64,000 nt of DNA from DASUBV01 sp036501025 (GTDB lineage: Bacteria > Actinomycetota > Actinomycetes > Streptosporangiales > Streptosporangiaceae). Made by a program: the position numbers and the translations under genes. The stretch is from positions 25,725-89,724 of the forward strand of contig DASYBB010000083.1 in the NCBI GenBank assembly GCA_036501025.1, given 5' to 3'. Positions 1-7,437 of this stretch are shown here, piece by piece (the stretch's first letter is position 1; each line of letters opens with the position of its first letter). A model generated the notes under the pieces. The model was not told where the DNA came from and made no database searches. It saw only the letters and a program-made list of their open reading frames with translations.

Positions 1-585
1 CTCCAGCAGGTATTCGAGCTGCGCCCGTATCAGGGCGCGACTCCCGACCGGCCGCCGCAGCGCCATTTCGTCGATGACCGCCCACAGCCGCAGGCTCCCG
101 GTGGTGAACCGCCGCTGGCGCTCCTTGCGCAGGAATACCAGCCGGTCGGTCTCCTCCAGCGAGAACTCGCCCAGCTCGAGGACGGCGGCTGAGTACTCCT
201 CGGTCTGCAGCAGGCCGGGCACGAACTGGGAGTCGTAGCTCCGGATGGACTCCGCTGACTCCTCCAGCCCGACGTAGGACTGGAACCACGTCGGCAGGAC
301 ATCCTGGTACCGGTGCCACCAGCCCGGCTGGTTGGCCTGGCTGGCCAGGGTGAGCATCTGCTCGCGCTCGTCCAGGTCCGTGATGCCGTACAGGGTGAGC
401 AGGTCCGCGATATCGACCTCGCGGAACGCATTACGCCCTAACTCAATACGGCTGATCTTGGATTCGGAGGCGCGAATGGCCCGCGCGGCCTCCTGCGCCG
501 TGATGCCCCGGGCCTCCCGGAGCCGGCGGAGCTGAGTGCCGAGGAGGATCCGCAGGACTGTGGGGCCAGCTACCTCATCCGTCAT
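1..585 (-). CDS. XRE-family transcriptional regulator with DUF5753 domain (C-terminus beyond window)
   Basis: The gene starts at an ATG whose first base is 585 on the minus strand and runs off the left edge after 195 codons. Residues about 10-70 form a helix-turn-helix of the XRE type (LRRLREARGITAQEAARAIR, then SKISRIELGR). From about residue 85 the protein matches the DUF5753 effector region found in many actinobacterial regulators (PGLLQTEEYSAAVL, FLRKERQRRF). Such proteins usually bind DNA and often sit beside a small DUF397 protein; no DUF397 gene is visible on the upstream side, and the downstream side is outside the window. The target genes cannot be read from the sequence. The family assignment is confident because both domains are clear; the physiological role is unknown. 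Confidence 0.9.
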   Translation of the reverse strand, partial: MTDEVAGPTVLRILLGTQLRRLREARGITAQEAARAIRASESKISRIELGRNAFREVDIADLLTLYGITDLDEREQMLTLASQANQPGWWHRYQDVLPTWFQSYVGLEESAESIRSYDSQFVPGLLQTEEYSAAVLELGEFSLEETDRLVFLRKERQRRFTTGSLRLWAVIDEMALRRPVGSRALIRAQLEYLLE

Positions 586-1050
586 GGGTCGCACTCCGTC
601 TCGCCGGCTTCCGGCCCCAGGCGCGATCCTGGGCCGATCACCGGCGATCATCTTGTGGGCTTAGCATCTTATAGGTCGACGTAACGCGCACGTGAGGCCG
701 TCAGCTGCTTAGCGCTCATGTGGCGTACCCAGGCCAATTGCCTGGCGCAATTGCGTAATAGATCCTGCCATCTGCCAGGAGAACCGTCGCCAAACCATAA
801 CTTTGCTCATGATATCGCAGATGCGATTTCGCGCCAGCCCTGGCCGCCGCTGACTATGGGTGGCTATCCATTCCGGGCTCGGTCGCTCACGGTAACCATA
901 CCTGAGGGAGGAGTGAGCGGGAGGAGTGAACCGGGGCCGTCCGCCTGATCACCGCGGCCCGGCCCGCCGCCGGGCTTGGCCGCCTCGGCCGGGCTGCGGC
1001 GGTGCACGGTCGGTACGATCATGATGTCGGGTAAGAGAAAAGGCGGGCAC
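586..1050. other. Divergent intergenic region, AT-richer patch with inverted repeats
   Basis: This 465-bp gap separates the XRE regulator from the aldo/keto reductase. The stretch about 650-900 is markedly more AT-rich than the rest of the window. It holds short inverted repeats: CAATTGC and GCAATTG around 734-752, the latter inside the palindrome CGCAATTGCG, and ATCGCA-GA-TGCGAT at 814-827. These are plausible operator half-sites for the neighbouring regulator or promoters of the two divergent genes. No convincing coding sequence is present; a 76-codon plus-strand frame from 718 lacks a ribosome binding site and any recognisable protein features. Confidence 0.45.
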
Positions 1051-1995
1051 ATGCGCTACAGGGCACTGGGCAACTCCGGGCTGGTCGTTTCCGTTGCGGG
1101 ACTGGGATGCAATAACTTCGGCCGGCGGCTGGATGTCGCGGCCACCCGGGCCGTGGTCGACGCGGCCATCGACTCCGGGATCACGCTGCTCGACACGGCT
1201 GACATCTACGGCGGCGCGGGCCAGTCCGAGGAAATCCTGGGCGAGGTCCTGGACGGACGCTGGGACCAGGTCGTGCTGGCCACCAAGTTCGGGTCCCAGG
1301 GCGCGGACATGGGCTACGGGCCCGCGGCGGGGGCCAAGGGCGGCCGCGGCTACATCCGCCGCGCCGTGGAGCAGTCGCTGCGCCGGCTGCGGACCGACCA
1401 CATCGACCTGTACCAGATCCACACCCCGGACCCGCACACGCCGGTCGAGGAGACGCTCACCGCGCTCGGCGAGCTGGTGACCGAGGGCAAGGTCCGCTAC
1501 ATCGGCAGCTCCAACTTCGCCGGCTGGCAGATCGCGGAGGCGGCCGGGGCGGCCAGCGCGCTCGGCGTGCCGGCGTTCATCTCGGCCCAGAACCACTGGT
1601 CGCTGCTCGAGCGCGCCGCCGAGGCCGAGGTCGTGCCCGCGGCGGTCCACTTCGGCCTCGGCGTGCTGCCGTTCTTCCCGCTGGCCAACGGGCTGCTCAC
1701 GGGCAAGGTCCGGCGCGGCCAGGAGCCCCGCGAGGGCACCCGGCTGCACCAGCGCACGGGCTACATCACCGAGGCGAAGCTCGACAAGGTGGAGGCGCTG
1801 GCGCAGTGGGCCGAGCAGCACGGCCGCTCGCTGCTGGAGGTGGGCATCGGCGCGCTCGCCGCCCTGCCCGGCTGCACCTCGGTCATCGCCGGGGCGACGT
1901 CCGCCGAGCAGGTACGGGCCAACGCGGTGGCCTCGGACTGGGTTCCCGAGCCCGAGGACCTCACCGAGATCAGCAAGATCGTGCCGGTGCCCTAG
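1051..1995 (+). CDS. Aldo/keto reductase
   Basis: A 314-aa member of the NADPH-dependent aldo/keto reductase family, a cytosolic TIM-barrel enzyme that reduces aldehydes or ketones. The catalytic tetrad is visible as Asp48 and Tyr53 (LLDTADIYG), Lys79 (LATKFG) and His124 (DLYQIHTPD). The C-terminal cofactor-binding stretch is intact (SVIAGATSAEQVRANA). The start chosen is the ATG of MRYRALGNSGL, the usual N-terminus of this family; an in-frame ATG at 976 would add 25 unrelated residues. The gene is convergent with the protease gene, and the two coding regions overlap by 4 nt at their stop codons. The substrate cannot be inferred. It most resembles the Tas/YajO-like (AKR11/12) group. Confidence 0.93.
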   Translation: MRYRALGNSGLVVSVAGLGCNNFGRRLDVAATRAVVDAAIDSGITLLDTADIYGGAGQSEEILGEVLDGRWDQVVLATKFGSQGADMGYGPAAGAKGGRGYIRRAVEQSLRRLRTDHIDLYQIHTPDPHTPVEETLTALGELVTEGKVRYIGSSNFAGWQIAEAAGAASALGVPAFISAQNHWSLLERAAEAEVVPAAVHFGLGVLPFFPLANGLLTGKVRRGQEPREGTRLHQRTGYITEAKLDKVEALAQWAEQHGRSLLEVGIGALAALPGCTSVIAGATSAEQVRANAVASDWVPEPEDLTEISKIVPVP

Positions 1996-2804
1996 GAGGT
2001 GGCCTGGGCCGCCTTGAACAGCGTGGCCACCCCGGCGCCGAACCGGGTGGAGTACGAGACGTCCGGGGTGAACCCGCCGCGCTCGTAGCCGCCGATCACG
2101 CCGATCAGGCGGCCGGTGTCCGTCGCTCCGCTGACGTGCGCGAGGAACGGTCCGCCGCTGGTCCCGTTGGTGTAGTCGGTGCAGTAGAACACCATCTGGC
2201 GCAGGTGGTGCTTGTCGAAGGCGCGGGCCGGCGCGTCGCAGAACACGGGCTGGCTGGAGGAGTCCGGGTAGCCCATGACCCGGACCTCCTGGGGCAGCCC
2301 GGCGCCGGTCACCAGCGTCTCGGCCCCGGTGGTCCGCTGGATGCGCCGCCCCGGCCGCCCGGCGACCAGGAAGGCCACGTCGTCGTCGGGGTCGTGGCTG
2401 GCCCGCCACCGCCGGTCGGTGTAGGCGGCGCGGACGACCCACTGCCCGTACGGGAACGCGCCGTTGTGGAATCCCGGCGCGAAGATGACCGACCCGGCCG
2501 GGGCCAGCTTCCGGCCCGCCATGCAGTGCGCGGCCGTAGCGAGCAGGTTCTGGTGCCGGCTGCGCACGACGCTTGCCGTGCAGAAGTGCTCCAGGTGGCC
2601 GCCCTGCCGGTAGAACAGGGCGCCCACGGCCGGCGTCCCGCTGAAGCTGTTCGCGTCCGCGCCGTTGAGCGGCGCGGCCAGGGCCACCGGCTCGCCCGCC
2701 GCGGGGACCATCAGGACCAGGGCGGCGGCCAGGGCCAGGGTGAAGCTCGCGGCCGGGGCCGCCCGCCGGGCCAGCCGCGCCGCCCAGCGCCGAACCTGAG
2801 CCAT
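1992..2804 (-). CDS. Secreted trypsin-like serine protease
   Basis: A 270-aa exported protein. Residues about 1-45 are an Arg-rich segment followed by a long Ala/Leu core and an ALA-AP cleavage site, consistent with a Sec or Tat signal peptide. The mature part carries a chymotrypsin-fold triad: His93 (ATAAHC), Asp142 (DDDVAFL) and Ser216 (NGTSGGPF). It resembles the small secreted peptidases common in Streptomyces and relatives. The start at 2804 was preferred over an ATG 24 codons upstream because a strong ribosome binding site (GGAGGGAGGGG) lies just before it. The gene is tail-to-tail with the aldo/keto reductase. The protein substrate is unknown. Confidence 0.88.
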   Translation of the reverse strand: MAQVRRWAARLARRAAPAASFTLALAAALVLMVPAAGEPVALAAPLNGADANSFSGTPAVGALFYRQGGHLEHFCTASVVRSRHQNLLATAAHCMAGRKLAPAGSVIFAPGFHNGAFPYGQWVVRAAYTDRRWRASHDPDDDVAFLVAGRPGRRIQRTTGAETLVTGAGLPQEVRVMGYPDSSSQPVFCDAPARAFDKHHLRQMVFYCTDYTNGTSGGPFLAHVSGATDTGRLIGVIGGYERGGFTPDVSYSTRFGAGVATLFKAAQATS

Positions 2805-3147
2805 CCCGGCCCGACCCCTCCCTCCGGCACGGATCGGTGCCGGGTGCCTGGTGCGCTGCTGGCCTGCCTTTGCCATGTCCCAAGGCGATTGTGGCTGTCC
2901 CTTTACGCCTGATGCCAGCAGAAAGCAGGCAGTTTTTCCCGCCCCAGAACGTTACCCAGAGTCACCCAAGGTAATCAGGTCAGCGCGCTGACCGGCGCAT
3001 CCACGCCGAAGACCCCGCGCCGGGGGACCAGATTCCCGGATCCCGGCCGGGCCGCGGGCGCCGCACCGCGCATTGCGCGGGCCCGATCGATAGGTACATT
3101 ACGGGTGGGGGGCCGGCTAGTTACGGCGAGCGAACACGGAGAAAGCG
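2805..3147. other. Intergenic region upstream of protease and MFS genes, with a 16-bp palindrome
   Basis: About 340 bp between two divergently transcribed genes, with no convincing ORF. It contains a perfect 16-bp palindrome at 2978-2993 (GGTCAGCG followed by CGCTGACC) and, just before it, a looser inverted repeat TTACC...GGTAA (about 2952-2974). Both promoters must lie here, so the palindrome is a candidate operator for one or both genes. No intrinsic terminator features (no T-tract) follow it. Confidence 0.5.
2978..2993. promoter_or_regulatory. Perfect 16-bp palindrome, candidate operator
   Basis: GGTCAGCGCGCTGACC is its own reverse complement. It lies between the divergent protease and MFS genes, about 155 nt before the MFS start and 175 nt before the protease start. 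There is no loop or T-tract, so a protein-binding site is more likely than a terminator. The cognate regulator is unknown. Confidence 0.45.
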
Positions 3148-4446
3148 GTGGACACTGCGGCCCGGTCCGCCGCTGCTGCTGTCACTCCCCGGGCCGTGAG
3201 CTTCCGGGGCGTCTTCGCGGTCGGCGAGTTCCGCGCCCTGTGGCTGGCCCAGATCCTGTCGGTGGCCGGCGACCAGCTGGCCCGGGTCGCGATGACGGTC
3301 CTCGTCTACGACCAGACGCACTCGTCCTTCTGGTCGGCGCTCACCTACGCGGTCACCCTGGTGCCGTGGGTCTTCGGCGGGCTGGCCCTGTCCGGCCTCG
3401 CCGACCGCCTGCCCCGGCGTCAGCTCATGGTCGGCTGCGACCTCGCCCGGATGCTGCTGGTCGGCGTGATGGCCCTGCTGAGCCTGCGGTACGCGCGCGG
3501 CCCCGGGCTGCTGCTCATGGTGGCCCTGCTCTTCGTCGTCACCCTGCTGGACTCGCCGTTCAAGGCCGCCCGCTCGGCCATGATGCCCGACATCCTGACC
3601 GGCGACCTGTACGTGCTCGGCGTCGCGGTGTCCCAGACGGCGCTGCAGTCGGGCATGGTGGCGGGCTTCGCGCTCGGCGGGATCGTGGTGGCGGTCCTGC
3701 ACGCGGGCGGGGCGCTCAGCCTGGACGCCGCCACCTTCGGAGTCTCGGCCCTGCTGGTGCAGTTCGGCGTGCGACGGCGCCCGGCCGCCCGCCGCGCCGC
3801 GGGGAGCGGGTCCGCGCTCGGCGAGATCCTGGCCGGCATCCGGCTGGTCTTCGGCCGCGGGAGGCTGCGGACCCTGGTCTTGTTCGGCTGGCTCGTGACG
3901 TTCTACATCGTCCCGATGGGCCTCGCGGCACCGCTCGCGGACAGCCTGCGGGCCGGCCTGCCGCTGGCCGTGACGACCGGACTGATCTTCGCGGCCGGCC
4001 CGCTGGGGACCGTGCTCGGCGCCATCGCGTTCAGCCGCCTGGTCCCGGCGGCGCGGCGGCAGGCGTGGCTCGGCCCGCTGGCGGTAACGGCCTGCGGGGT
4101 GCTGCTGCTGCTGGCTCTCCGCCTCGACCTAGCCGCCTTGCTGGCGGTCCTGGCGGTCTCGGGCGCAGGCGCGGCTTACCAGCTCGCGGCCAACGCCGCG
4201 TTCGTGGCCGCGGTTCCCCCGGAGCGCCGCGGCCAGGCGTTCGGGCTCGCCAACGGCGGCATGCAGGTATTCCAGGGCCTGTGGATCGTGCTGGCCGGCG
4301 CGATCGCCGCCCACGCCCTGTCGCCCGGCACGGTCATTGCCGTCAGCGGCGGTATCGGGGCAGCCCTGGCTGCCGCTCTCGCGCTGACGCAGCGCAGAGC
4401 GACGACCCGGCTGGCGGAAGCCGCTCAGCCGGCAGCGACGGAGTAA
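3148..4446 (+). CDS. MFS transporter
   Basis: A 432-aa integral membrane protein of the major facilitator superfamily with about twelve hydrophobic segments. The cytoplasmic loop between helices 2 and 3 shows the family motif A in the form GLADRLPRRQLM (about residues 83-94). Sequence style (short N-terminus, then FRALWLAQILSVAGDQ) fits the DHA3/EntS-like exporter group, which moves drugs, siderophores or other small molecules by proton antiport. The GTG start is preceded by GGAGAAAG at a suitable distance. It is convergent with the MRAEWN hexapeptide array: its stop codon lies 1 nt from the end of the last hexapeptide ORF. A role in exporting a product of that array is possible but unsupported beyond proximity. 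Confidence 0.88.
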   Translation: MDTAARSAAAAVTPRAVSFRGVFAVGEFRALWLAQILSVAGDQLARVAMTVLVYDQTHSSFWSALTYAVTLVPWVFGGLALSGLADRLPRRQLMVGCDLARMLLVGVMALLSLRYARGPGLLLMVALLFVVTLLDSPFKAARSAMMPDILTGDLYVLGVAVSQTALQSGMVAGFALGGIVVAVLHAGGALSLDAATFGVSALLVQFGVRRRPAARRAAGSGSALGEILAGIRLVFGRGRLRTLVLFGWLVTFYIVPMGLAAPLADSLRAGLPLAVTTGLIFAAGPLGTVLGAIAFSRLVPAARRQAWLGPLAVTACGVLLLLALRLDLAALLAVLAVSGAGAAYQLAANAAFVAAVPPERRGQAFGLANGGMQVFQGLWIVLAGAIAAHALSPGTVIAVSGGIGAALAAALALTQRRATTRLAEAAQPAATE

Positions 4447-4447
4447 T

Positions 4448-4468
4448 TCAGTTCCACTCGGCGCGCAT
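4448..4468 (-). CDS. Hexapeptide ORF MRAEWN, copy 1 (last in transcription order)
   Basis: A six-codon ORF reading MRAEWN followed by TGA. The ATG at 4468 is preceded on the minus strand by GAAGGAGGA with a 7-8 nt spacer, an excellent ribosome binding site. This copy uses a TGA stop where the other three use TAG, so termination after Asn is kept although the sequence diverges there. It ends 1 nt from the stop codon of the convergent MFS gene. Such ORFs are far below gene-caller limits. The product may be a minimal precursor peptide or a regulatory mini-ORF; nothing nearby identifies a modifying enzyme. Confidence 0.55.
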   Translation of the reverse strand: MRAEWN

Positions 4469-4513
4469 GGGGGGTCCTCCTTCGGGTCGCGGTGTGTTGG
4501 TGGGCTGGGGGTT

Positions 4514-4534
4514 CTAGTTCCACTCGGCGCGCAT
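4514..4534 (-). CDS. Hexapeptide ORF MRAEWN, copy 2
   Basis: Second tandem copy of the MRAEWN ORF, 66 bp from copy 1, with a TAG stop. The ribosome binding site GAAGGAGGAG stands about 7 nt before the ATG. The spacer downstream of its stop is nearly the same as that of copy 3, so copies 1-3 look like recent tandem duplicates. Confidence 0.55.
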   Translation of the reverse strand: MRAEWN

Positions 4535-4579
4535 CGGGGCTCCTCCTTCGGGTCGCGGTGTGTTGGTGGGCTGGGGGTT

Positions 4580-4600
4580 CTAGTTCCACTCGGCGCGCAT
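4580..4600 (-). CDS. Hexapeptide ORF MRAEWN, copy 3
   Basis: Third copy of MRAEWN with a TAG stop, 66 bp from copy 2 and preceded by GAAGGAGGA at about 7 nt. Together with copy 2 it defines the 66-bp repeat unit: ribosome binding site, hexapeptide, stop and a C/A-rich spacer. Confidence 0.55.
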   Translation of the reverse strand: MRAEWN

Positions 4601-4647
4601 CGGGGGTCCTCCTTCGGGTCGCGGTAGGCGGGCGGTGCGTTCGGGGT

Positions 4648-4668
4648 CTAGTTCCACTCGGCGCGCAT
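4648..4668 (-). CDS. Hexapeptide ORF MRAEWN, copy 4 (first in transcription order)
   Basis: The first copy reached by a minus-strand transcript, MRAEWN followed by TAG. Its upstream sequence (GACGAGGAGACTC before the ATG) differs from that of the other copies, yet it still places GAGGAG five nt from the start codon. The spacing to copy 3 is 68 bp, which breaks the 22-codon periodicity of an overlapping antisense-frame ORF but leaves the hexapeptide unit whole. This is the best evidence that the conserved unit is the hexapeptide itself. Confidence 0.55.
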   Translation of the reverse strand: MRAEWN

Positions 4669-4835
4669 GAGTCTCCTCGTCTGGGTGTGGTGAACGGTGT
4701 GACAGTTGAGGCCCTGGGCAGGGTCCACGTGTCGCGCCCCGTCCATCTGGCTGCGGGAACGGCGCCGGATGCCATGCCAGTCAGCACAGGCCCGGCTTTC
4801 CGCCTTTGGCCGTGCCGCGCCATAGCCTGCCGGTG

Positions 4836-4864
4836 CCTATACCTCATAGTCTGCTCGCCTACAA
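4836..4864 (-). promoter_or_regulatory. Candidate promoter for the hexapeptide array
   Basis: On the minus strand TTGTAG (4864-4859) and TATAGG (4841-4836) are separated by 17 nt, a good match to a vegetative sigma-70-type promoter. It would give a leader of about 160 nt before the first MRAEWN start at 4668. No other good promoter stands between it and the array. The assignment is by motif only. Confidence 0.4.
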
Positions 4865-5031
4865 CGGTCCTGGGTCAGCATCCAGCTGCCGTGCCCCCGG
4901 CCCGCGGGGTCAGTGCCAGCCTGCCACCGGGCTTGACAAGCCCGAGAGATTATTGCCACGATGCGCCTTTAGATCCGTGTCTTCCTAATCCTGCTGGTCG
5001 GCTGCCGCCACGGCGTTCTTGCGGAGTGCCT

Positions 5032-6339
5032 ATGGTCTTCGTGCGACAGGCTGACCGGGCGCGACGCCGACTGCAGGCCAAGGTGGCCGGAGTAGGCGGC
5101 TGGCCGGTCTGGTCGCTGCCGGAGCTTCTGCGCGCTTACCTGATCGGCGTCATCACCCTTGCCGCGACCCTCACCCTGGTCGCGGTCTTGTCCATGTCCT
5201 GGCACCTGGGCCAGCTTTTGAGCTTCGCCGGGCTGCTGGCGTGCGGGATCGTCGCCATCGAGGCGACGCGCGGCGTGCGGGAGGCACATACCGCCGTCCA
5301 CCGGGACCTGCAGACCGTGTGGTACCTGGCCGCGGCCATCACGCTGCCGCCCGGCTACGCGCTGCTGGCCCCGATCCCGATGGCCGCCTACCGCATCTGG
5401 CGGGTCGACAACGGCGTGCTGTACAAGCGCGTCTTCAGCAACGCGACCCTCAGCCTGGCCTACGGGGCCGTGTCGGTGATCTTCAGGCTGATCCCGCGGA
5501 ACGTGGTCGGGAGCACGCCCGGCGCGAACTTCCATGTGCTGCTGTGGACGCTCGCCGTGACCGGATGCGCGCTGATCGGCTGGGTAACCAACCAGGGCCT
5601 GCTGCTCGCCGCGATCCGGATGTCGGACCCGACGGCCCGGCTCCGCGACCTGTCCGGCAACCGCGAGACCATCACGGCTGACCTGCTGGAGATCAGCCTG
5701 GCCGTGTCCCTGACGCTGGTCGTCGCGGTCAATCCGGTGCTCATGGCGCTGGCCCTGCCGTCCGTGGTGCTGTGCCGGCATTACCTGATGCGCTCCCAGC
5801 AGGTGGCCCAGGTGCGGATCGACGCGAGCACCGGCCTGCTCAACCTGCGGTCCTGGCAGCGCGAGGCGGAGTTCGAGTTCTTCCGGGCGCTGCGCGCCAG
5901 CACGCCGCTGGCGGTCGCGATGGTGAACATCGACGATTTCCAGTCGGTGGAGGAGACGGCCGGCCGGGATGTGGCCATGCAGCTGCGCCGCGATGTCGCT
6001 TCCATGCTGTCGGAGCAGCTGCGCGAGCAGGACCTCATGGGGATCTTGGGCGGTCAGGAATTCGCCATCGTCTTCCCCGGCGCCAGCGTCGCCGACGCCC
6101 GGCGGATCAGCGAGCGCATGCGGGACCGGATCGCCGGCGAGTCCATCGCCATCGAGTCAGGTGCCCAGGCCGGGTTCGTGTTCCGGCTGACGGTTTCCAT
6201 CGGGGTGGCCGTCATGAACGAGACCCGGCGCGCGCTCAACGAGCTCATCGGGGCGGCCGACACCGCCCTGGACCAGGCCAAGGGCACTGGCTGGAACAAG
6301 ATCTGCATCTCCGTCGAGCCGGCCGGGGAGGCCGGCTGA
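5032..6339 (+). CDS. Membrane protein with degenerate GGDEF domain
   Basis: A 435-aa protein with an N-terminal membrane region (about residues 30-255, six or more hydrophobic helices) followed by a GGDEF domain from about residue 264 (DASTGLLNLRSW). The active-site signature is GGQEF (340-344) instead of GG[DE]EF, and the usual metal-binding DxD appears as NID (299-301). Two metal-ligand positions are therefore altered. The inhibitory-site motif RxxD (Arg331-Asp334), five residues before the signature, is intact. This suggests a protein that binds c-di-GMP or another nucleotide rather than an active diguanylate cyclase. The start (MVFVRQADR) follows GGAG at 7 nt; an ORF extension to 4492 runs through the hexapeptide array and is not real. 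It is divergent from the array. Confidence 0.82.
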   Translation: MVFVRQADRARRRLQAKVAGVGGWPVWSLPELLRAYLIGVITLAATLTLVAVLSMSWHLGQLLSFAGLLACGIVAIEATRGVREAHTAVHRDLQTVWYLAAAITLPPGYALLAPIPMAAYRIWRVDNGVLYKRVFSNATLSLAYGAVSVIFRLIPRNVVGSTPGANFHVLLWTLAVTGCALIGWVTNQGLLLAAIRMSDPTARLRDLSGNRETITADLLEISLAVSLTLVVAVNPVLMALALPSVVLCRHYLMRSQQVAQVRIDASTGLLNLRSWQREAEFEFFRALRASTPLAVAMVNIDDFQSVEETAGRDVAMQLRRDVASMLSEQLREQDLMGILGGQEFAIVFPGASVADARRISERMRDRIAGESIAIESGAQAGFVFRLTVSIGVAVMNETRRALNELIGAADTALDQAKGTGWNKICISVEPAGEAG

Positions 6340-6364
6340 GTCGCGCGGGCTACTGTAGGGACCC

Positions 6365-7330
6365 GTGAGAGCTGCGCTGTATGAGAGTCACGGCCTGGCC
6401 ACCGACGTCCTGCGCATCGCCGAGGTGGACCGGCCGGAGCCAGGACCGGGCCAGGTCCGGGTCCGGGTCGAGGTATCCGGGGTCAACCCGACTGACTGGA
6501 AGTCCCGGGCCGGCGCCACGCCGCGGTCGATGAGCGGCTTCCAGATCCCGCACCATGACGGCGCCGGCGTGATCGACGCCGTCGGCGCGGGCGTTCACGA
6601 GAGCCGGACCGGCCAGCGCGTCTGGACCTGGCTGGCTGCCCACGGCCAGCCATGGGGGACCGCCGCGGAGTGGTGCGTGGTGCCCGAGGACCAGGCCGTC
6701 CCGATCCCGGACGGGGTCTCGTCCGAGCTGGCCGCGAGCCTGGGCGTGCCGGCCCTGACGGCGCACCGCTGCCTGTTCGCCGACGGTCCGCTGCACGGCT
6801 GCAGCGTCCTGATCGCGGGCGGCGCCGGCGCCGTCGGGCACTTCGCCATCGAGCTGGCCAAGCGGGCCGGGGCGCGCGTCGCCGCCACCGTCAGCGGCCC
6901 GGCCAAGGCCGAGCTGGCTGCCGGCGCCGGGGCGGACGTGGTGGTCAACTACAAGGACGCCGACGCGGCCGGCCAGCTCGCCGCGTTCGCGCCCGCGGAT
7001 CGCATCGTCGAGGTCGCGCTGGGCGCGAACCTGCCTCTGAACCTGGCCCTGTCCGGCCCGCAGACCACCATCGTGACCTACGCCAGCGAGGCCACCGATC
7101 CCGTGCTGCCGGTCCGCGCCGCCATGACCGCCAACATCTCGATGCGGTTCGTGCTCCTGTACGGGGTGCCCCGGGCTGTGCTCCGCCGCGCCGCCGCCGA
7201 CATCACCCAGGCCCTGGCCGACGGCGCCCTCACCGAGCTGCCGGTGACCAAGTTCAGCCTGGACGAGGTCGCCGCCGCGCACGACGCCGTGCAGGCCGGC
7301 GCGGTCGGCAAGGTCCTCGTCATCCCCTGA
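6365..7330 (+). CDS. NADPH:quinone oxidoreductase-like (zinc-free MDR family)
   Basis: A 321-aa medium-chain dehydrogenase/reductase. The N-terminal GroES-like fold begins MRAALYESHG, and the nucleotide-binding fold holds the glycine motif in VLIAGGAGAVGHFAIELAK (about residues 142-160). The catalytic and structural zinc cysteines of alcohol dehydrogenases are absent, placing it with the quinone reductases that transfer hydride from NADPH to quinones or enones. The GTG start at 6365 lies 8 nt after a TACTGT -10 element, so the mRNA may be leaderless. It follows the GGDEF gene by 25 nt in the same direction. The natural substrate is unknown. Confidence 0.88.
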   Translation: MRAALYESHGLATDVLRIAEVDRPEPGPGQVRVRVEVSGVNPTDWKSRAGATPRSMSGFQIPHHDGAGVIDAVGAGVHESRTGQRVWTWLAAHGQPWGTAAEWCVVPEDQAVPIPDGVSSELAASLGVPALTAHRCLFADGPLHGCSVLIAGGAGAVGHFAIELAKRAGARVAATVSGPAKAELAAGAGADVVVNYKDADAAGQLAAFAPADRIVEVALGANLPLNLALSGPQTTIVTYASEATDPVLPVRAAMTANISMRFVLLYGVPRAVLRRAAADITQALADGALTELPVTKFSLDEVAAAHDAVQAGAVGKVLVIP

Positions 7331-7385
7331 CCAGCCGCATCGCCCGCGCCCGGCCTCCTGCGGCGGCGCAGGCGGGCCTGTCTCG

Positions 7386-7437
7386 ATGATCGCGACCGAT
7401 TTACCGCAGAACCGGCCGGAATGTCGGTCACGATCAT
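7386..7437. terminator. Long imperfect hairpin after the quinone reductase gene
   Basis: The arms 7386-7399 (ATGATCGCGACCGA) and 7424-7437 (TCGGTCACGATCAT) pair at 13 of 14 positions around a 24-nt loop. It follows the quinone reductase stop by 55 nt. It has no T-tract, as is common for actinobacterial terminators, so it could also be a dispersed repeat or a protein site. A related inverted repeat is found at 11777-11824. Confidence 0.4.

Larger units (their letters stand above)
4448..4690 (-). repeat. Tandem 66-68 bp repeat carrying the hexapeptide ORFs
   Basis: Four tandem units, with start codons at 4668, 4600, 4534 and 4468. Units 1-3 are almost identical, including the CCGCGACCCGAAGGAGG leader. 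The outermost unit shares only the coding hexamer and a purine-rich ribosome binding site. The common core across all four is exactly the start codon, five sense codons and a stop. Confidence 0.85.

Noticed and set aside
718..948. 76-codon plus-strand ORF upstream of the aldo/keto reductase
   Set aside because: No ribosome binding site, no recognisable protein character, and it lies in an AT-richer regulatory gap.
949..2883. Very long open frames (for example 644, 687, 789 and 1062 codons) opposite or across real genes
   Set aside because: They are GC-skew artefacts in other frames: they give Arg/Gly/Ala/Pro/Asp-rich low-complexity translations and lie on genes with clear domains. The coordinates given are for one example.
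4425..4847. A 140-codon minus-strand ORF with 22-aa repeats covering the hexapeptide array
   Set aside because: It reads another frame and its start overlaps the likely -10 box. The 68-bp spacing of one unit breaks its repeat register, while the MRAEWN unit with ribosome binding site and stop is kept in all four copies.
4492..5031. N-terminal extension of the GGDEF protein back to 4492
   Set aside because: It would translate the antisense of the hexapeptide array into low-complexity sequence. The ATG at 5032 has a ribosome binding site and begins the membrane domain properly.
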